A stretch of 64,000 bases of DNA from Flaccisagitta enflata. Taxonomy: Eukaryota > Chaetognatha > Sagittoidea > Aphragmophora. Below are positions 1 to 13,264 of this stretch, piece after piece. Numbering within the stretch: the stretch's first letter is position 1; the number at the start of each line of letters is the position of its first letter. The position numbers were made by a program, and so were the translations under genes. The stretch lies in assembly GCA_965153355.1 (NCBI GenBank), contig OZ231127.1, positions 90,830,001 to 90,894,000 on the forward strand, in the 5' to 3' direction. The notes below the pieces were generated by a model. That model saw only the letters and a list, made by a program, of their open reading frames with translations, had not been told where the DNA came from and did not search any database.

Positions 1-599
1 TAGCGTCAAGGTTTTCAATACTCTATTGAATACAGAAAGATTGTATCAATCTTGCAAATAGATAAGTGTTAATGAATACATTTAAAAATCATTCATTTTC
101 TTAGCACGGATTCAATTTGTTGGAAGGGATAATAATAGAAAAAAGATTTCAAGAAGAAGTCGGAATTTTATCTTCAGTTGTATCAATTTCTTTCTCTCAG
201 ACCTATCTGAGGCGGACTGGCAGCTCCGAGGCCTGTTCCACATACTGGGTGTAGACCCTGGCCCGGCTCCTTCCTTGGGCTAACTGTGGCCCTTGCAAAT
301 TAGTGTGAGAATTAAGAATTAATTTGGTCATCACCACTCTTGCTCGGGTGCATGTGTGGCCGTTTACATTACAGCCCCATTTCTAGAATCAGGTCAGGTA
401 AATGTGGAGGGGATTGCGAATGCAACCCCTTAAAAGCGGAGTTTGTTCATTATAGAGATGAGGGGAAGAGAGTTTAAGGAGGGAAAAAGGTCTTCATGGG
501 GTCCATACCTTATGAATTTAACAGAAGTGCGGTAGCCTTTGCCGGATTTCTCATGCTACGGGGCAGTAGGACGGAATCGGCATCTCTGGAGGGCAGAAT

Positions 600-905
600 T
601 GAGGCTTGGAGAGCAGATTTGAGGTTCGGAGGGCAAACTTGAGTCTTGGAGGGCTGATTGAAAGTTTGGAAGGCAGATATGAGGTCTGGAGGGCATTTTT
701 GAGGCAAGAGGGGCTAATTTGAGGCCTGGAGGGCTAAGTTTAGGCCTGGGAGGGCTAATTTGAGGCCTTGATGGTCACAGGGGGGGGGGAGACAGAAGGA
801 TGGAAGGATGGAAGGACGGAAAAATGGATGGAAGGAAGAACAGACATCTGGAAATTCCCCCCTTTGTTCCACAGGACATTGGCCCTTTGGGGCCGCTACC
901 CAAAG
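600..905. mobile_element. FB-family fold-back element, right half
   Basis: A minisatellite core of about 21 bp (GGAGGGCAGATTTGAGG-type units, 595-770) is followed by a G-run, GGAAGGACGGA repeats and the FB cap CCACAGGACATTGGCCCTTTGGGGCCGC (870-897). No left cap is recognisable. Confidence 0.65.
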
Positions 906-1334
906 AGGAAAAGCGTTACACAATCTGCATTATGCATATACTTCCATATAGCATTTAATGGGGGTGTCACGGTAGAAGTGGTAGCAGGGGTAGCGGCTCA
1001 CCTTCAATTTGTATTCAAAGCATCCATAACTGTTTCAATGTTAAATAGCAAGAGAAAAAAAATCATAATGGGATTATGAGATAAAATAGAGATATGTTGT
1101 GGATAAATCAAAACACATTGGATTTACAGAAGGAACCATTATAAGAGGTGTGGAGGGACCCCCTACAGCCCATACCACTACTTATATTTACTTACTTTGG
1201 GTAGTGGTAAGAAATGGTCAGACAGCCGCTATATACGGTTAAAAAAAGTAACAATCATTACCCTGAATACTTTTGGTAAGTTGATTGCTTTTGGGTTAAA
1301 TTGAGAAGGAATGTTTTTCAGATTCTGTTTTACG

Positions 1335-1445
1335 TATTACGTATTAACTAGTCAGAGAGGGTTCACAAGGCAATCTTCCATTTATTTCAGTTTAGGAGTG
1401 AGGGATATTGTTTGGGAGTGAGGGATATTGTTCCACTTTTCATAA
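1335..1445 (+). repeat. Dispersed repeat fragment (TAACTAGTCAG...GAGGGATATTG)
   Basis: Shares the ordered blocks AACTAGTCAG, GAGGG(T/C)TCACAAGG, CTTCCAT and GTGAGGGAT with 24728-24810 and, reversed, with parts of 59200-59340. In this copy the GGGAGTGAGGGATATTGTT unit is duplicated. Confidence 0.6.
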
Positions 1446-2512
1446 CTTAGGTAAATACAAATTTTTTCATCAGTAAATTTTTAAAATTCCATCAATAACC
1501 TTTCCGAATTTCTAATTTTTGTTATTTTGGAGTTTTTCGAAAATGTCCCAATTCTAGCATGAAAAGGTCAATTGTGGTGATTCTGGGAGGAGTTTCCAAA
1601 AAAATCTGGATGAAAAAATTTGTTTTACCCAAGGTATAATCCACTGCCCAGAGTAAACAAAAAGAAGCATTGGCGCGGGCTGTAGGGGGGGGGGCTAAAA
1701 CTTTTGGTCCCTCTACACCTCTCATAATGGCTCCTGTAGACAGACAGAGATTGTCACTCGAACAGAATCTTTTTTTCATGGCGCTGAATAACAGGCAGGA
1801 GAAGAATTTGATGAAAAACATAGCATTCTTAAAAGTGGAAGATTCTATAAAAAAGAATTATGGAAATAATAGTTGATTTGAAAGAGGGGGGAGGCGCTAA
1901 TTAGAGAGAGGGCACTAAAAGAGGAAACATGAAGAGCTGTTCATATTTGCGGGAACATACAGTATGTTTTTCTGAAATGACACGAAAGAAAATCTCATTA
2001 CTCTGCAATGGAATGAGATATAAAAAATCCGAAAAAAGCGATAGGTAGATCTTGGTCTGCAGATTTTTTATCTTGAAAGGAATGATGCATAACTTTCAGA
2101 AAATAGGCCCCAACTTTATGTAGATCAAAACTTCCATTTCTCAGATGGCATGAATTCCCAAAAAGCATCTCTAAAGCATATCATCTTAAGTTCATGCTGA
2201 ATCTCTATAGATCAAGCCATAACTCTAGGAGTGGTCTTAGATAAAGGAAAAATAATCATGGATACATATTCTGCCTCTTTATTATGAGGGGATAACCAAT
2301 TTTAAGTTCAGAATCACAAATTAAGCATTTTTTCATAAAGATGCACACAAAAAAACATTTCTTTGGCGTAAAATATTGATGATAATTGAACAACTTATGT
2401 TTTCCACACAAATTGGAGAAATAAGTCAGTTTAAATTGTTTACTACAGCATCTTGAATCAAAATCAGGATCATACATACCAAGCAGTAGTGATTTGATAA
2501 GAATTTAGCTTA

Positions 2513-3136
2513 TACCATCTTGGCCATAAATATGGAAACAGTTAGTGTATAAGTTGATTTATTGACTAGAATTGAACGACAAACATATCAAAACGCATCT
2601 AGTATTTTGTGTGACCGCCTTGGGCATCGACCACCGCCTGCATGCGCCGTGGCATCGACTCGTAGAGAGACTGGAGGTACGCCGGAGTGATGTTGTCCCA
2701 AACCTTTTGCGCGATTCTTTTCAGCCCAGCGATCGATGTTGCTCGTTCATGTCGCTGCAGGTTCTTCATTTGGCTCCACAAGTTTTCAATGGGATTGAGA
2801 TCTGGACTGTTTCCAGGCCAACCCTCGAAGAGCTTAACACCTTGATCCTGGTGCCATTTCTTCGTAGATTTGGCCCGATGCGCGGGTGCGCCATCTTCCA
2901 TGAAGCGGAGGGGTAGAATGACTTTTTTTCCTCCATTTCTTTCCTCCTGCAAAAAGCATATGCTTTCTTCTTTCGGCTCTCATTTCTAAACGAATAAAGA
3001 TACAGGAACCAGCTTGGTCTCATTCGATAGATCTTTCGCAGACGCGAATTTTGAAAAAAAAATCATCTCTCTGCGATGAAAATTGAGCGAGTTATGACAC
3101 TTTTTAGCTGTTTCCATATTTATGGCCAAGATGGTA
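2513..3136 (-). mobile_element. Internally deleted Tc1-like transposon
   Basis: Perfect 29-bp terminal inverted repeats at 2513-2541 and 3108-3136 (core CCATCTTGGCCATAAATATG), each bounded by TA, enclose a transposase remnant. At 624 bp it is much shorter than an autonomous Tc1 element (about 1.6 kb), so the 5' half of the transposase gene is missing. Perfect TIR identity suggests recent insertion. Confidence 0.9.
2599..2952 (-). pseudogene. Tc1-like transposase C-terminal remnant (DD35E)
   Basis: The minus strand reads MEDGAPAHRAKSTKKWHQDQ ... WPGNSPDLNPIENLW, the second Asp and the Glu of the DDE catalytic triad. I count 35 residues between that Asp and Glu, one more than classical Tc1 (34), suggesting a DD35E lineage. 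It ends at a stop after GGHTKY inside the TIR-bounded element. The N-terminal DNA-binding region and first catalytic Asp are absent, so it cannot encode an active enzyme. Confidence 0.88.
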
Positions 3137-3339
3137 AATTTGGTAAATTTCCTAAAAAAACACTGACTTAGCTTATTATTATATGATGGTAACACCATTT
3201 TATGACAAACCATAGGAAAATAAATAAATCTGCAGACCAAGATCTATTTAGCGTTATTTTCAGATTTTGAATATCTTGCTCCATTGCAGAGTAATGAGAT
3301 TTTCTTTCGTGTCAGTTCAGAAAAAACATACTGTAGACA

Positions 3340-4325
3340 TTCACAAAATCAAAGTACTTAAAACACGCTAATGTTTGTTTTTAATCCCAATAATGATTTT
3401 TTTTCCATGCCCGAAATTTGGCTTCTTATCATGTTCTGAAGATGGAGTAAAATTGAAGACTTTTTGAGTATGATTCCAATCATTGTTAGTTTCATATTTG
3501 TATACGGTCAAGTTGAATAGAGAGATGCATGTTCCATCATACAAAAAGAAAAAAAAAGTCGCGGCGCGAAGTCAAAGTGTATCTATCCGAAATACACATC
3601 TTCTTTGTTATTCCTGCATTCATGTCGCAAAAATACAGAGATTTTCGTTTCGAGAATTTTATGAGATACAACGATAAAGAAAAAATCCAGACTAGAAAGA
3701 AGTTGGCAACGTAGGTTTTATCAGCCAGTTTTCATTACAACGCAGAAAAATATTGGCATTCGATGTATAGATTCTTTTTTTCCGTAACCACAATATTGTT
3801 TATTTACAAAATCTGAAGAAGCGAAAAAGGAGAGAATGTTTATTGTCAAATGAAACAACTCATAACGCATAACTCAAAAAACCCATAAAGGTAATCAAAT
3901 TCTGATAAAAAGAAAAAAAACGGAAAGAATATGTTTTGGCAGTTATTCGTGCCAAATCTTAGCTTTGGTTATGTGATGTTAACTGGCAAACACTATTGAA
4001 TCAGTAGTTCAAGATGCAAGGGGAGTGCAAGAAATTCTGCCGCTCCTCTCATTGTTTAATTGTTGCAACGGGAGAGACTATCTGGTTTCTCATGACGGTC
4101 AATTACTCATCTCGTCATTTTGCAATTTGTTATGCATAGGCATAAAGCCATCCGTTTATGCAAAGTTTGATCCGTTATAAAATGCCACGCGTCAATGTAT
4201 GCATTGATTTATCACGCTTTTATATATGGGTTTTGAAAATTCCGCATACAGATTCATAAAGAGGCAAGAAGATCTTACTCCTCGAATTCTGTGCATTTGA
4301 TGAGACGCGCTCAGTATTCGTCCGA
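3340..4325. other. No recognised feature
   Basis: AT-rich sequence with short frames only; no TIR, tandem repeat or protein family recognised on either strand. Confidence 0.4.
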
Positions 4326-4327
4326 CA

Positions 4328-4472
<145 letters not shown>

Positions 4473-4812
4473 TGTATGTGTACCTGTGCTCATGTGTAAC
4501 TGTGTGCTGTGTGTCTGTGGGTACATGTATGTCTGCATCATAGGTACGATGTGTTGAATCGCTCTCTTCTCAGTCTCAGCGCCATTTGACTGTTGAATAG
4601 ACGAGTCGAATGGGGCAAAAGCGAAGAATGGAGACCTGTCAAATGAGTCGAGAAAAACATGGCAGCCGCGGAGCCATTTTGGTGAAAATGATGTCACAAG
4701 AAGAAAAGGAGAGATGCAGGAAGGCAGCCTTTCTTTTTATCTAGATGGAGTCAAAAGGTAATTCTGCAATTAGAAGACTGTTTTACACCGGAAGAGAGAA
4801 AAATGGTGTCGG

Positions 4813-5746
<934 letters not shown>

Positions 5747-5847
5747 AACAGAGCGATTCATTATCAATTAGCCAGAAAATCGAGTCCAGTCAAGCAACGA
5801 TGCGTCTCTTTGGTCATTTGATTGGTTTGCGCGCGCAGGAAAGGGAA

Positions 5848-5945
5848 TAACAGGGACCAGAGTCTTAGTGGAGCTCTTACTGGTGTTTCCGCCGGACCCT
5901 TCACAGACAATCAGATTGTTCTCTGGAGATACAAATGCCAACATT
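5848..5945 (+). repeat. Fragment shared with the hAT-like element at 17.5 kb
   Basis: GGAGCTCTTACTGGTGTTTCCGCCGGACCC matches 17550-17580 (GGAGCTCTAACTGGTGTTTTATCCGGACCC) with few differences and is followed by similar AAATGCC text. Probably a relic of the same element family. Confidence 0.5.
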
Positions 5946-6011
5946 GTAACAACCAAAGAGTGAGAATAAGTTGCCATATTGCATTAACTGTCATGCCGCA
6001 AGTGAGCGAGC

Positions 6012-6508
6012 GATTGGGCAGGGATTGCTTTCACGCATATAGGGGATTTTCTCCTTGTCCTTCTTTTCCTCCCCCTCCTCCTCCGTCCCTTCCCCCTCAA
6101 ATCCCTGTCTTGAGGCCCAAATTCCAATCTGGAGACCCAAATCCCAGTGTCAAGGCCAAAATCCCAGCCTTGAGGCCCAAATCCTAGCCTCAATGCCCAA
6201 ATCTAAGCCTCGAGGTTTGGATCAGGACCTCCTGGCTGGGATTTGGACCTCAAGGCTGAGATTTGGGCCTCAAGGCTGGGATCTGGGCCTTTAGGTTAGG
6301 ATTTGGGCATTTAGGCTAGGATTTGGGCCTCAAGGCTGGGATTTGGGCCTTGAGACTGGGATTTGGGCCTCCAGATTGGAATTTGGTCCTCGAGACTGGG
6401 ATTTGAGGGGGGGACGTAGAAAGAGGAGGAAAAGGAGAAGGAGAAAATCTCCCATATGTGTGAAAGCGTAGGTCATCGAGCCCTTTGGGGCCGCTGCCCA
6501 AAAAGCAT
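6012..6508. mobile_element. FB-family fold-back element, palindromic
   Basis: The arms start GCTTTCACGCATATAGGGGATTTTCTCC (6029) and mirror GGAGAAAATCTCCCATATGTGTGAAAGC (6442) followed by the cap CCCTTTGGGGCCGCTGCCC. The core is a roughly 20-bp minisatellite (GAGGCCCAAATCCCAGCCTT type) that flips strand near 6240, so both strands encode similar GPQGWDLG/AQIPALRPKS strings. Confidence 0.85.
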
Positions 6509-6589
6509 TAAAAGCGTACTTTTAGTTTGCCAAATTGGATAATATTCAACCCAAGAGTTCTAGATGATTGAGCAGACATTATTGATAAG

Positions 6590-6769
6590 TACAGTTGAAC
6601 CCCGATCTAACGGATTTCAGGGGGCCAACAATTTTCTTCAGTTATAGGCGGACTTCTGTTATTGCCAACAAAAGAAATAAAAGAAATATCGTGATGGGGG
6701 CATGAATTTACATCAGTTATAGGCGGAATTCTGTTGGTGGCGGATCCGTTAGAGCGGGGTTTAACTGTA
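6590..6769. mobile_element. Small pogo/Tigger-like MITE
   Basis: Ends TACAGTTGAACCCCGATCTA and the inverted match TAGAGCGGGGTTTAACTGTA bound 180 bp, with TA at each border. CAGTTGAACCCCG is typical of Tc1/mariner pogo-like non-autonomous elements. Internal subrepeats (CAGTTATAGGCGGA) occur twice. A second partial copy starts at 63530. Confidence 0.75.
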
Positions 6770-6827
6770 TTCAAATCAAGCAAAGTTGATTTTTGTCGAT
6801 TTCCTTTTGATCTAGCAGGCCTCTTGA

Positions 6828-7070
6828 ATTTGGAGCATCGAGCAGCGCCGCTTCTCGGCAGAGAAAGGGAGATGTCGGCAGGTCTCAAAGATGGAAAAAG
6901 AAGGAGAAGAAGAAGAAGAAGAAGAAGAAGAAGAAGAAGAAGAAGAAGAAGAAGAAGAAAGAAGAAGAAAAAGAAAAAGAAAAAGAAAAAGAAAAAGAAA
7001 AAGTAACTAGAAAATGAAAAAGAAAAAAAGAAAAAGAAAAAGGAGAAGATCGAAACGGAAAGGATGGTTA
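6828..7070 (+). repeat. Family J fragment followed by a (GAA)n / (GAAAAA)n tract
   Basis: GAGCAGCGCCGCTTCTCGGC resembles the family J hairpin seen at 18030, 26820, 50180 and 51335. Purine microsatellites (6900-7045) follow, as in other J copies. Confidence 0.55.
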
Positions 7071-7476
7071 TCGCAGTCAGTATTGATATCATTTGCATAT
7101 AGTAGTTTTATGATGACTGCCCTTGTGTAACTTAGTTTAGTTGGAATACTGTGAGTTTGTATCAAAAATATAATGAGAGCTTAATCCTTTATGTTTCGAA
7201 CTAAAAAAGGAAAATCTTAATCACAAGTAAAACTAATCAACATCGTCATGTGTTTCATGTAGCCACCCACTGAAAAAGTGGATAGCGATGATATGAATAT
7301 TGAAAAAAAAACCGCAGAGGTTTGTAATATTATAGATTTCCCAACTGGTGAGTGGCTTTGGAAGTAGGAGTTAGCATTGGCTCGGCAGGGATTAGTGGGC
7401 TGTTGCCAGGCCCAAGCTAACTAACCGCGCTGCAGTGGCGAAATATGGATTGAAGACTATAAAAAGGCAGCCCCCT

Positions 7477-7640
7477 TTTTAGTCGCGGACATGCGACTCT
7501 ACACCTTACCGTGTCGGTCGGTGGGTCGGTAGGTTCGTCGGTCCGTCGGTCCGTCACATTTTTGAATTCCGAGCGGTTTTCGCATTACTGCTCCTGCCCA
7601 ACCGTCTGCGACTGGATTGCCGTGTATCCGGCCTTGTTCG
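7477..7640 (+). repeat. Family A element
   Basis: Runs from TTTTTAGTCGCGGACATGCG through GTCGGTCCGTCGGTCCGTCA and CTGCTCCTGCCCAACCGTCT to CCGTGTATCCGGCCTTGTTC: a complete family A copy on the plus strand. Confidence 0.85.
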
Positions 7641-8006
7641 TTCACTGACCCCCACTCTCAAGTTAAGTCGGCAGCGTTCAGGGGGGAGTTTTTGCTTGTC
7701 GGCAGAAAAGTACAATCAAGAGGCCTGTGATCTAGATAGTGTGATACTCCAAAGTTTCTCCTTATTCTCTCCATTGCTAAATATTGCAAACCAAACCGAC
7801 AAACTTGAAATCGGACTGTTTGCGGCATCAATAAAACAAATTGTTTCAAAATTGTATCAAATGTCATTAAACGAGAGAGAGAGAAATACTGGTTGATTGG
7901 TTCATATCACTTTCGCGCGGGACGGAAGGAAATAATTGGTGATTTTCCCCTCCTTTCTTTCCCACGTCTCGGGCATTTCATCCAATCATGGATCAGCATC
8001 TTGTTA

Positions 8007-8491
8007 GGGCGTGTTTCTAGTGAAGACAAAAAACGCGATCATTCCCGACAATCGCATTCATAGCATGAACACTAGGGTAATCCGGAATTTGGTTAAATTT
8101 CATATATTGATATACTTGGGTTTTTTGCATAAATATCCAAAAAAGGTTTTCTCACAAGTTGGGGTGTAAAATCAAACAAGAAACCTTGTCGGCAAAACCA
8201 TAGGGTTAATATGGGGATTTTTTCTTGTATGAAAACCTTCTAATTTTGTATATTTATGCAATAAACTGGGGTATATCATTTTTTGAAATTTGACCCCTAT
8301 CTGTGACCAACCTAATGAACACATATTCAGGAATTTCAGCTGTCCCATGACAGAGTGAGCAAAGCCCGTGAATAAAGCCAGTGAGCTTAGCGAGTTTCGC
8401 AAAGCAGAGTGCTGCGGTGCGAGCGAATGAAAGTAGCAAGCGACCAAGTGGCCTGTTCAAAACGCGATTGTCTTTGACTAGAAACGCGCCC
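8007..8491. mobile_element. Family G inverted-repeat element
   Basis: Ends GGGCGTGTTTCTAGT and ACTAGAAACGCGCCC are inverted repeats; AAACGCGAT follows inside each. The interior includes GTGAGCAAAGCCCGTGAATA, shared in reverse with the copy at 46268-46537. No coding region. Class unknown; a non-autonomous DNA transposon is likely. Confidence 0.7.
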
Positions 8492-8624
8492 TTAAAGGTA
8501 GCCCAAGAACGCGGCCTATGAACGCGCGGGCGCGGGCGCGGGCAAAAGCGCACGTGAATGCTCACGGGCCAAAATGTCAAATGAGAGAGAATGAGAGGAA
8601 GAGATTGAGAGATTTGGAAACAAA

Positions 8625-9004
<380 letters not shown>

Positions 9005-9435
9005 TTTAAAGCTTAAATTGTTCCTCAGTGGTACATTCAGGTGTGCCAAATAGGGTTGATGACTGATTTCGATATCACTACACTAACTCAAGATGGGGAT
9101 TTTGATTTCATAGAGATCACCAATTTTCTTTCTTCGAATTTCAATCGTCAACCTTATTTCTCTTGCCATCCACATAAAATGATATGTCCGCGCACTTGTT
9201 TTCCAAGAGACATTAACTAAATGACTGGTACGATAGAAGGAACTAACTGGGCTACTGCGGTGAAATTGGTTTTAGCGTTCATGAAATTGGGGCCAGAATT
9301 TTAGATCAATACTGATTTTTGCACTTCGAGGAATCAAAAGAATTTGGCATGTTTGGCATAATTCACAACAATACTTAGTTAAAAAGTTTGGTTCTACAAC
9401 AGCATACCTTACACTGGCGTACTCTGGTAGTGCTA

Positions 9436-10038
9436 TAACAGGGTGTGCAAAATTATCCGGACTTGCTCCATAGAAAGAAAATCAAACTTAAAAATGATTC
9501 TGCACTATGATTTTTGAGCCAGAGTACCCCAGGTAGCTATACTAGAAGCTAGAATTGATTGTAAGTCTTTTCTAAAGCCTTTGTCACTATGGGAGTTAAA
9601 TGATTTGAAGCAAAGATTTTGATTTTAACAGGATTTTGTTTTATAGGCAAAATATGTTACAAAATCATAGATAATTGTACTTGTAACTACTCCATCATGA
9701 CTTTCATAGCTTGACACACACTATGCTGAAGGAGGTAAGTTAAATCAATATCAATGGAGCTCACAAAAGAAAATAAACTTGGCTTAAATGGCAAGAAAAA
9801 GTAATAGCAGAATTACAGTTTTTTATTTAATAAATCCTTTTAAGGAGTGTTTTATCTGAGTCAAATTTAACTGAAAAGTTTCATTTCTGACTATTTTACT
9901 CTTTATGAATTTTGGTTTTGAATGCTAAAAAGGATATCTTTTCATATCTACCCCTCATGCTTTCAAAATTCATTTTTTCTAGAGGGTTTTTAAGAAAAGT
10001 AACTGCCCAGTCCGGATAATTTTGCACACCCTGTTATA
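9436..10038. mobile_element. Mariner-like MITE
   Basis: TIRs of about 28 bp with core CAGGGTGTGCAAAATTATCC occur at 9441 and inverted at 10011-10033, flanked by TA. The interior of 600 bp is AT-rich with no transposase. Confidence 0.88.
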
Positions 10039-10316
10039 AGCAACACTAAGAAGCAATCGATTTTATGTTTAAAAGTTGTAGTATTAGAATTATTACTAAA
10101 TTGCAATTCATTAGAGATTACCTTACTTCGGCGGTAAAATTTGTGCAACGATGACACATCAAAAAGCACCAAAAAGTATCAGGGAACCTTATTCACACTT
10201 CACTACTCAATTCAATCCCGCGATTTTTGCACTTTGCAGTAACAGTAGAGTCTCAGTTTGGCATCATAGACAGACGACCAAGATTTATCATGCCAATAGA
10301 AAAGTCATTCAGTATA

Positions 10317-11119
10317 GGCAATTTCTCCTATAAAGTGGGCCAGCTGGAAAACATGATTTGGCGGCATAAAAACACTGTTTTTTTCCACCAATCAGTCTGT
10401 TAATGATGAAAGCTGTACTTTTACATCCCTTGGGAGAAAGTGCTCAACATACATCCTTCAAACTCAAGATTTTGATAGGTTAGGTGGCCAAAAATAGAGC
10501 TAAAACGGCCTATTTTCCCTGTCAGATTTATGTCACACTTCATATCTACTACGATAAAAACATTAAAAAACTGTCAAGCCTTTCCAACAACAAGTCATTT
10601 TTGTACCATTGCCATCCCTAAAGAAGCAACAAAAATTTGATAGTGACTGGTGGACATTTACTATGCAAAAATTTCATTCATAGTTGATTTGTTGAAAATG
10701 ATAAAACATCTCATCTTGATATAGTATTATGCAATACATACAAAAACATATTATTAAGTATGATGTAAAATTTCTTTTTTCTCCCCTGTTTAGCAAAGAC
10801 ATAACCCAGTATACATGCCAAATTTCAGAACTTCATGTCATTTCTAGCCGGAGATATTGATTTTTTAAGAAAGTGTCTTATCGAGTTAACACCTTGTCAC
10901 ACTATGTCATACTGTTTTTAACAAAAATTTATATAATTAAACACAGTTCATGATATTAAGTGATTTTTTCAGTATGACTTGAAAGAGTATCAAATTCTGA
11001 GCCTGCAACCAAAATTTCAAGCTGATAGATGCAACTATCATTGAATCATGTTATTTTTTTTAATGTTAACTCAATCAGGCACCTGATTTTGGCCGGCCCG
11101 GTTTATAGGAGAAAATGCC
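10317..11119. mobile_element. Inverted-repeat element, copy 1 (second copy at 36203)
   Basis: Ends GGCAATTTCTCCTATAAA and the inverted form TTTATAGGAGAAAATGCC, TA at both borders. The interior of about 700 bp (for example ATGAAAGCTGTACTTTTACA, AAGATTTTGATAGGTTA) is repeated at 36203-36900. No ORF of note; probably a mariner-type non-autonomous element. Confidence 0.78.
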
Positions 11120-11461
11120 TACCGTATTTTCTCTAATTAGCGCCCCGGGCGCTTTTGAAATTGAAAAAATATATTGTCATTCTACCCTCCAATTAACGCC
11201 CCTTTTTGATCTGTGAGAACTCTCTAATTATATGTTATTCACAAAAAATGCTACTTAGGATATCAGATAAAGATAAGATAAAATGTATCTTGCTTGTTTT
11301 TTATTCAATCCTTGAAAAAAACCCGCTGAAATATGCAAAATCTTTCTATTTTTAAAGATTATTTGCTATTTCACCTTCTTCCAAATTACTATTCTGGAGA
11401 GCTCAAAGAGGGGGGGGCGTTAATTGGAGGGGGGGCGATAAATGGAGAAAATACGGTATAT
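11120..11461. mobile_element. MITE with TACCGTATTTTCTC ends
   Basis: TACCGTATTTTCTC(T/C) at the left and GGAGAAAATACGGTA at the right form inverted ends; GCGCCCC/GGGGGGCG and AATTA/TTAATT blocks extend the pairing. It abuts the preceding element so that one TA serves both. Confidence 0.8.
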
Positions 11462-12195
11462 GATTCAACCTAGCGATTTTTGCATTTTGCAGTAACAGGA
11501 GAGTCTGAGTTTGGCATCATTGACACATTCCAAAAGTATTCTCGTTTGTATCTTTTCTCGGTATTCCATTCTACCCTGGTTTTTGCTCTTTGCAGTAACA
11601 GTAGAGTCTGAGTCTGGCATCTTTGACACACCATGAAGTACTTCCATATAAATTCAGGCGGCTCACTCCGCCTTCCACTTTTAAAAGTTGCTTCAATGAA
11701 GAAGAAGAGTTTTTCTTGATTTTGATTTCCACTTTTTCACCGACTCTGACTGTAGCCTCGAATATTCCACCACCGGGGAAAGTTGAAACCGTTACCAAGT
11801 AGTTCCTTATGACAAAAACGAAGTAGAAAAAAAAACTAGTTACGCGTGCTTGCAATCTTGTCTCGTGCGTTATGGACCACCAGTTTATGTTTTGACAATA
11901 CATGAACTTGCTTGCCTTGCTTGCCTTGCTTGCTTTAAGATTAAGCTTTCAGGTGTTTCACGGACATTATCTTTTTGCATCACTGCCCTGCCCAATAACG
12001 CTAAATGGCGTATGCATCACTGCCCCTGCTCAGACTTTTTAGCCAATCATTCAAAAGCTGGATGAGGTCAACATGAATGAAAACTTTGCTCTTGCAGGAT
12101 GTCTTTGGAGAGAAGATGATGAAGTGCGACTTGGATTGTAATTCATGTAACAAAATTTTCATGATCTACAATTTCAATGGCCACAATGCTATCGC

Positions 12196-12335
12196 CGAGT
12201 AGAATAGAATAGAATAGAATAGAACAGAAAAGAATAGTATTGAATGTAATAGAATAGAATAGAATAGAATAGAATAGAATAGAATAGAATAGAATAATAT
12301 AGAATAGAATAGAATAGAACAGAATAGAATAGAAT
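12196..12335 (+). repeat. (TAGAA)n pentanucleotide repeat
   Basis: About 28 mostly intact TAGAA/AATAG units with scattered substitutions (AACAG, AAAAG, TAATAT). Confidence 0.95.
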
Positions 12336-12479
12336 GCGTTAATGGTTGGATTCAAGAGGATCCATGAATTAAACAAGGCCATCAGACCAACGTCGCTTGC
12401 ATTGGCATTTTCAGAAAAAGTCACAATCATGGAAAGCAAATAGAAAAGCCTTAAAAACGACTTTGTGTCAGACCAATGG

Positions 12480-12580
12480 ACAGACTGACGGACCTACAAA
12501 CGGAAAAAATGTGGCTTGTAGGGTCGCATAAACGGAGCGAAAAGTAGCTTATGGGGTCGCGTAGCACGCGACTAAATAAA
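12480..12580 (-). repeat. Family A fragment
   Basis: GGGTCGCGTAGCACGCGACTAAA is the capped end of family A; the rest is diverged. Confidence 0.55.
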
Positions 12581-12719
12581 AAATTAATATGGTCTACAAT
12601 TTTCTTGCCCAAAATGCACTGGCAGTCAGTGGACAAAACATAATAGGTATAGATATTGTACAGTTGACTGCAATCTAACATACTGGTTATAAACAAAATA
12701 CTGTATACAATAATTAGTT

Positions 12720-13262
12720 ATTGAAATTACAGCTGGCTTTAGTGAACAACATGTTGTTTGAAATAGTTGGTTCTAAGTGCTATGCCACGGTAGGCGAGAA
12801 GATGCCATCGTCAGGGCCCAGGGGAAGAATGCTCAAAAAAGAGGGTGCCTGCCATATCCTCAGAGAGAAGAGAAGATCCCAAGGAGCCCGAGGGGAAAGT
12901 GTACTGAGGAAGAACCAAACTGGGCAAAAGACACAGCCTAAGTGCGACAACCTCAAGTTGCACAAGTTTAGTATTGTCACCAATGAGTCGCACATGTGAC
13001 TTTAGGTCAGCATTACAATTAGGAAGTTTGGCTTTGAAAGATATAGTCCTAATCAAAACCCTGAGGACCTAATGAATATGCCACAATTCCTCCAGGGGCT
13101 GAAGTAAAGGATAAGGCCCTAGAGGACCTCTTGAAGGTGAGAAGCTTAGAAAGAGAGGGGTGGCTTCTGCCAGGTGAAAGCCAGAGCTTCCTTTAGTAGG
13201 CAGAAGTGGGGAAGATGAAGCAGCGGAAGAGGAAGTCACAAGGCAACAATCCAAAAGAGAGG
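12720..13262 (+). other. Unrecognised segment with open frames on both strands
   Basis: The plus strand holds 92 codons (12721-12999) and the minus strand 81 codons over the same bases. The text GGGAAGAATGCTCAAAAAAG...GAAGAACCAAACTGGGC looks like old coding DNA (perhaps a retroelement or a host fragment) rather than simple repeat, but I recognise no family and see no splice context. Confidence 0.3.
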
Positions 13263-13264
13263 GA

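Larger units (their letters stand above)
1958..3335. mobile_element. Fold-back element with TACAGTATG ends, host of a Tc1-like insertion
   Basis: The outer arms, roughly 1958-2085 and 3218-3335, are imperfect inverted repeats. Both contain TACAGTATGTTTTT, a block with AAAATCTCATTACTCTGCAA, and AGATCTTGGTCTGCAGA. The ends look like TA plus CAGTATG, typical of mariner-like TA target sites. The interior is occupied by the Tc1-like element at 2513-3136. The same end sequence frames the element at 27137-27908. Confidence 0.75.

Noticed and set aside
2572-2916. A plus-strand 114-codon frame
   Set aside because: Antisense of the Tc1-like transposase remnant.
5822-6187. A 121-codon plus-strand frame
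   Set aside because: It crosses a dispersed repeat fragment and the start of an FB core; the C-terminal half is minisatellite translation.
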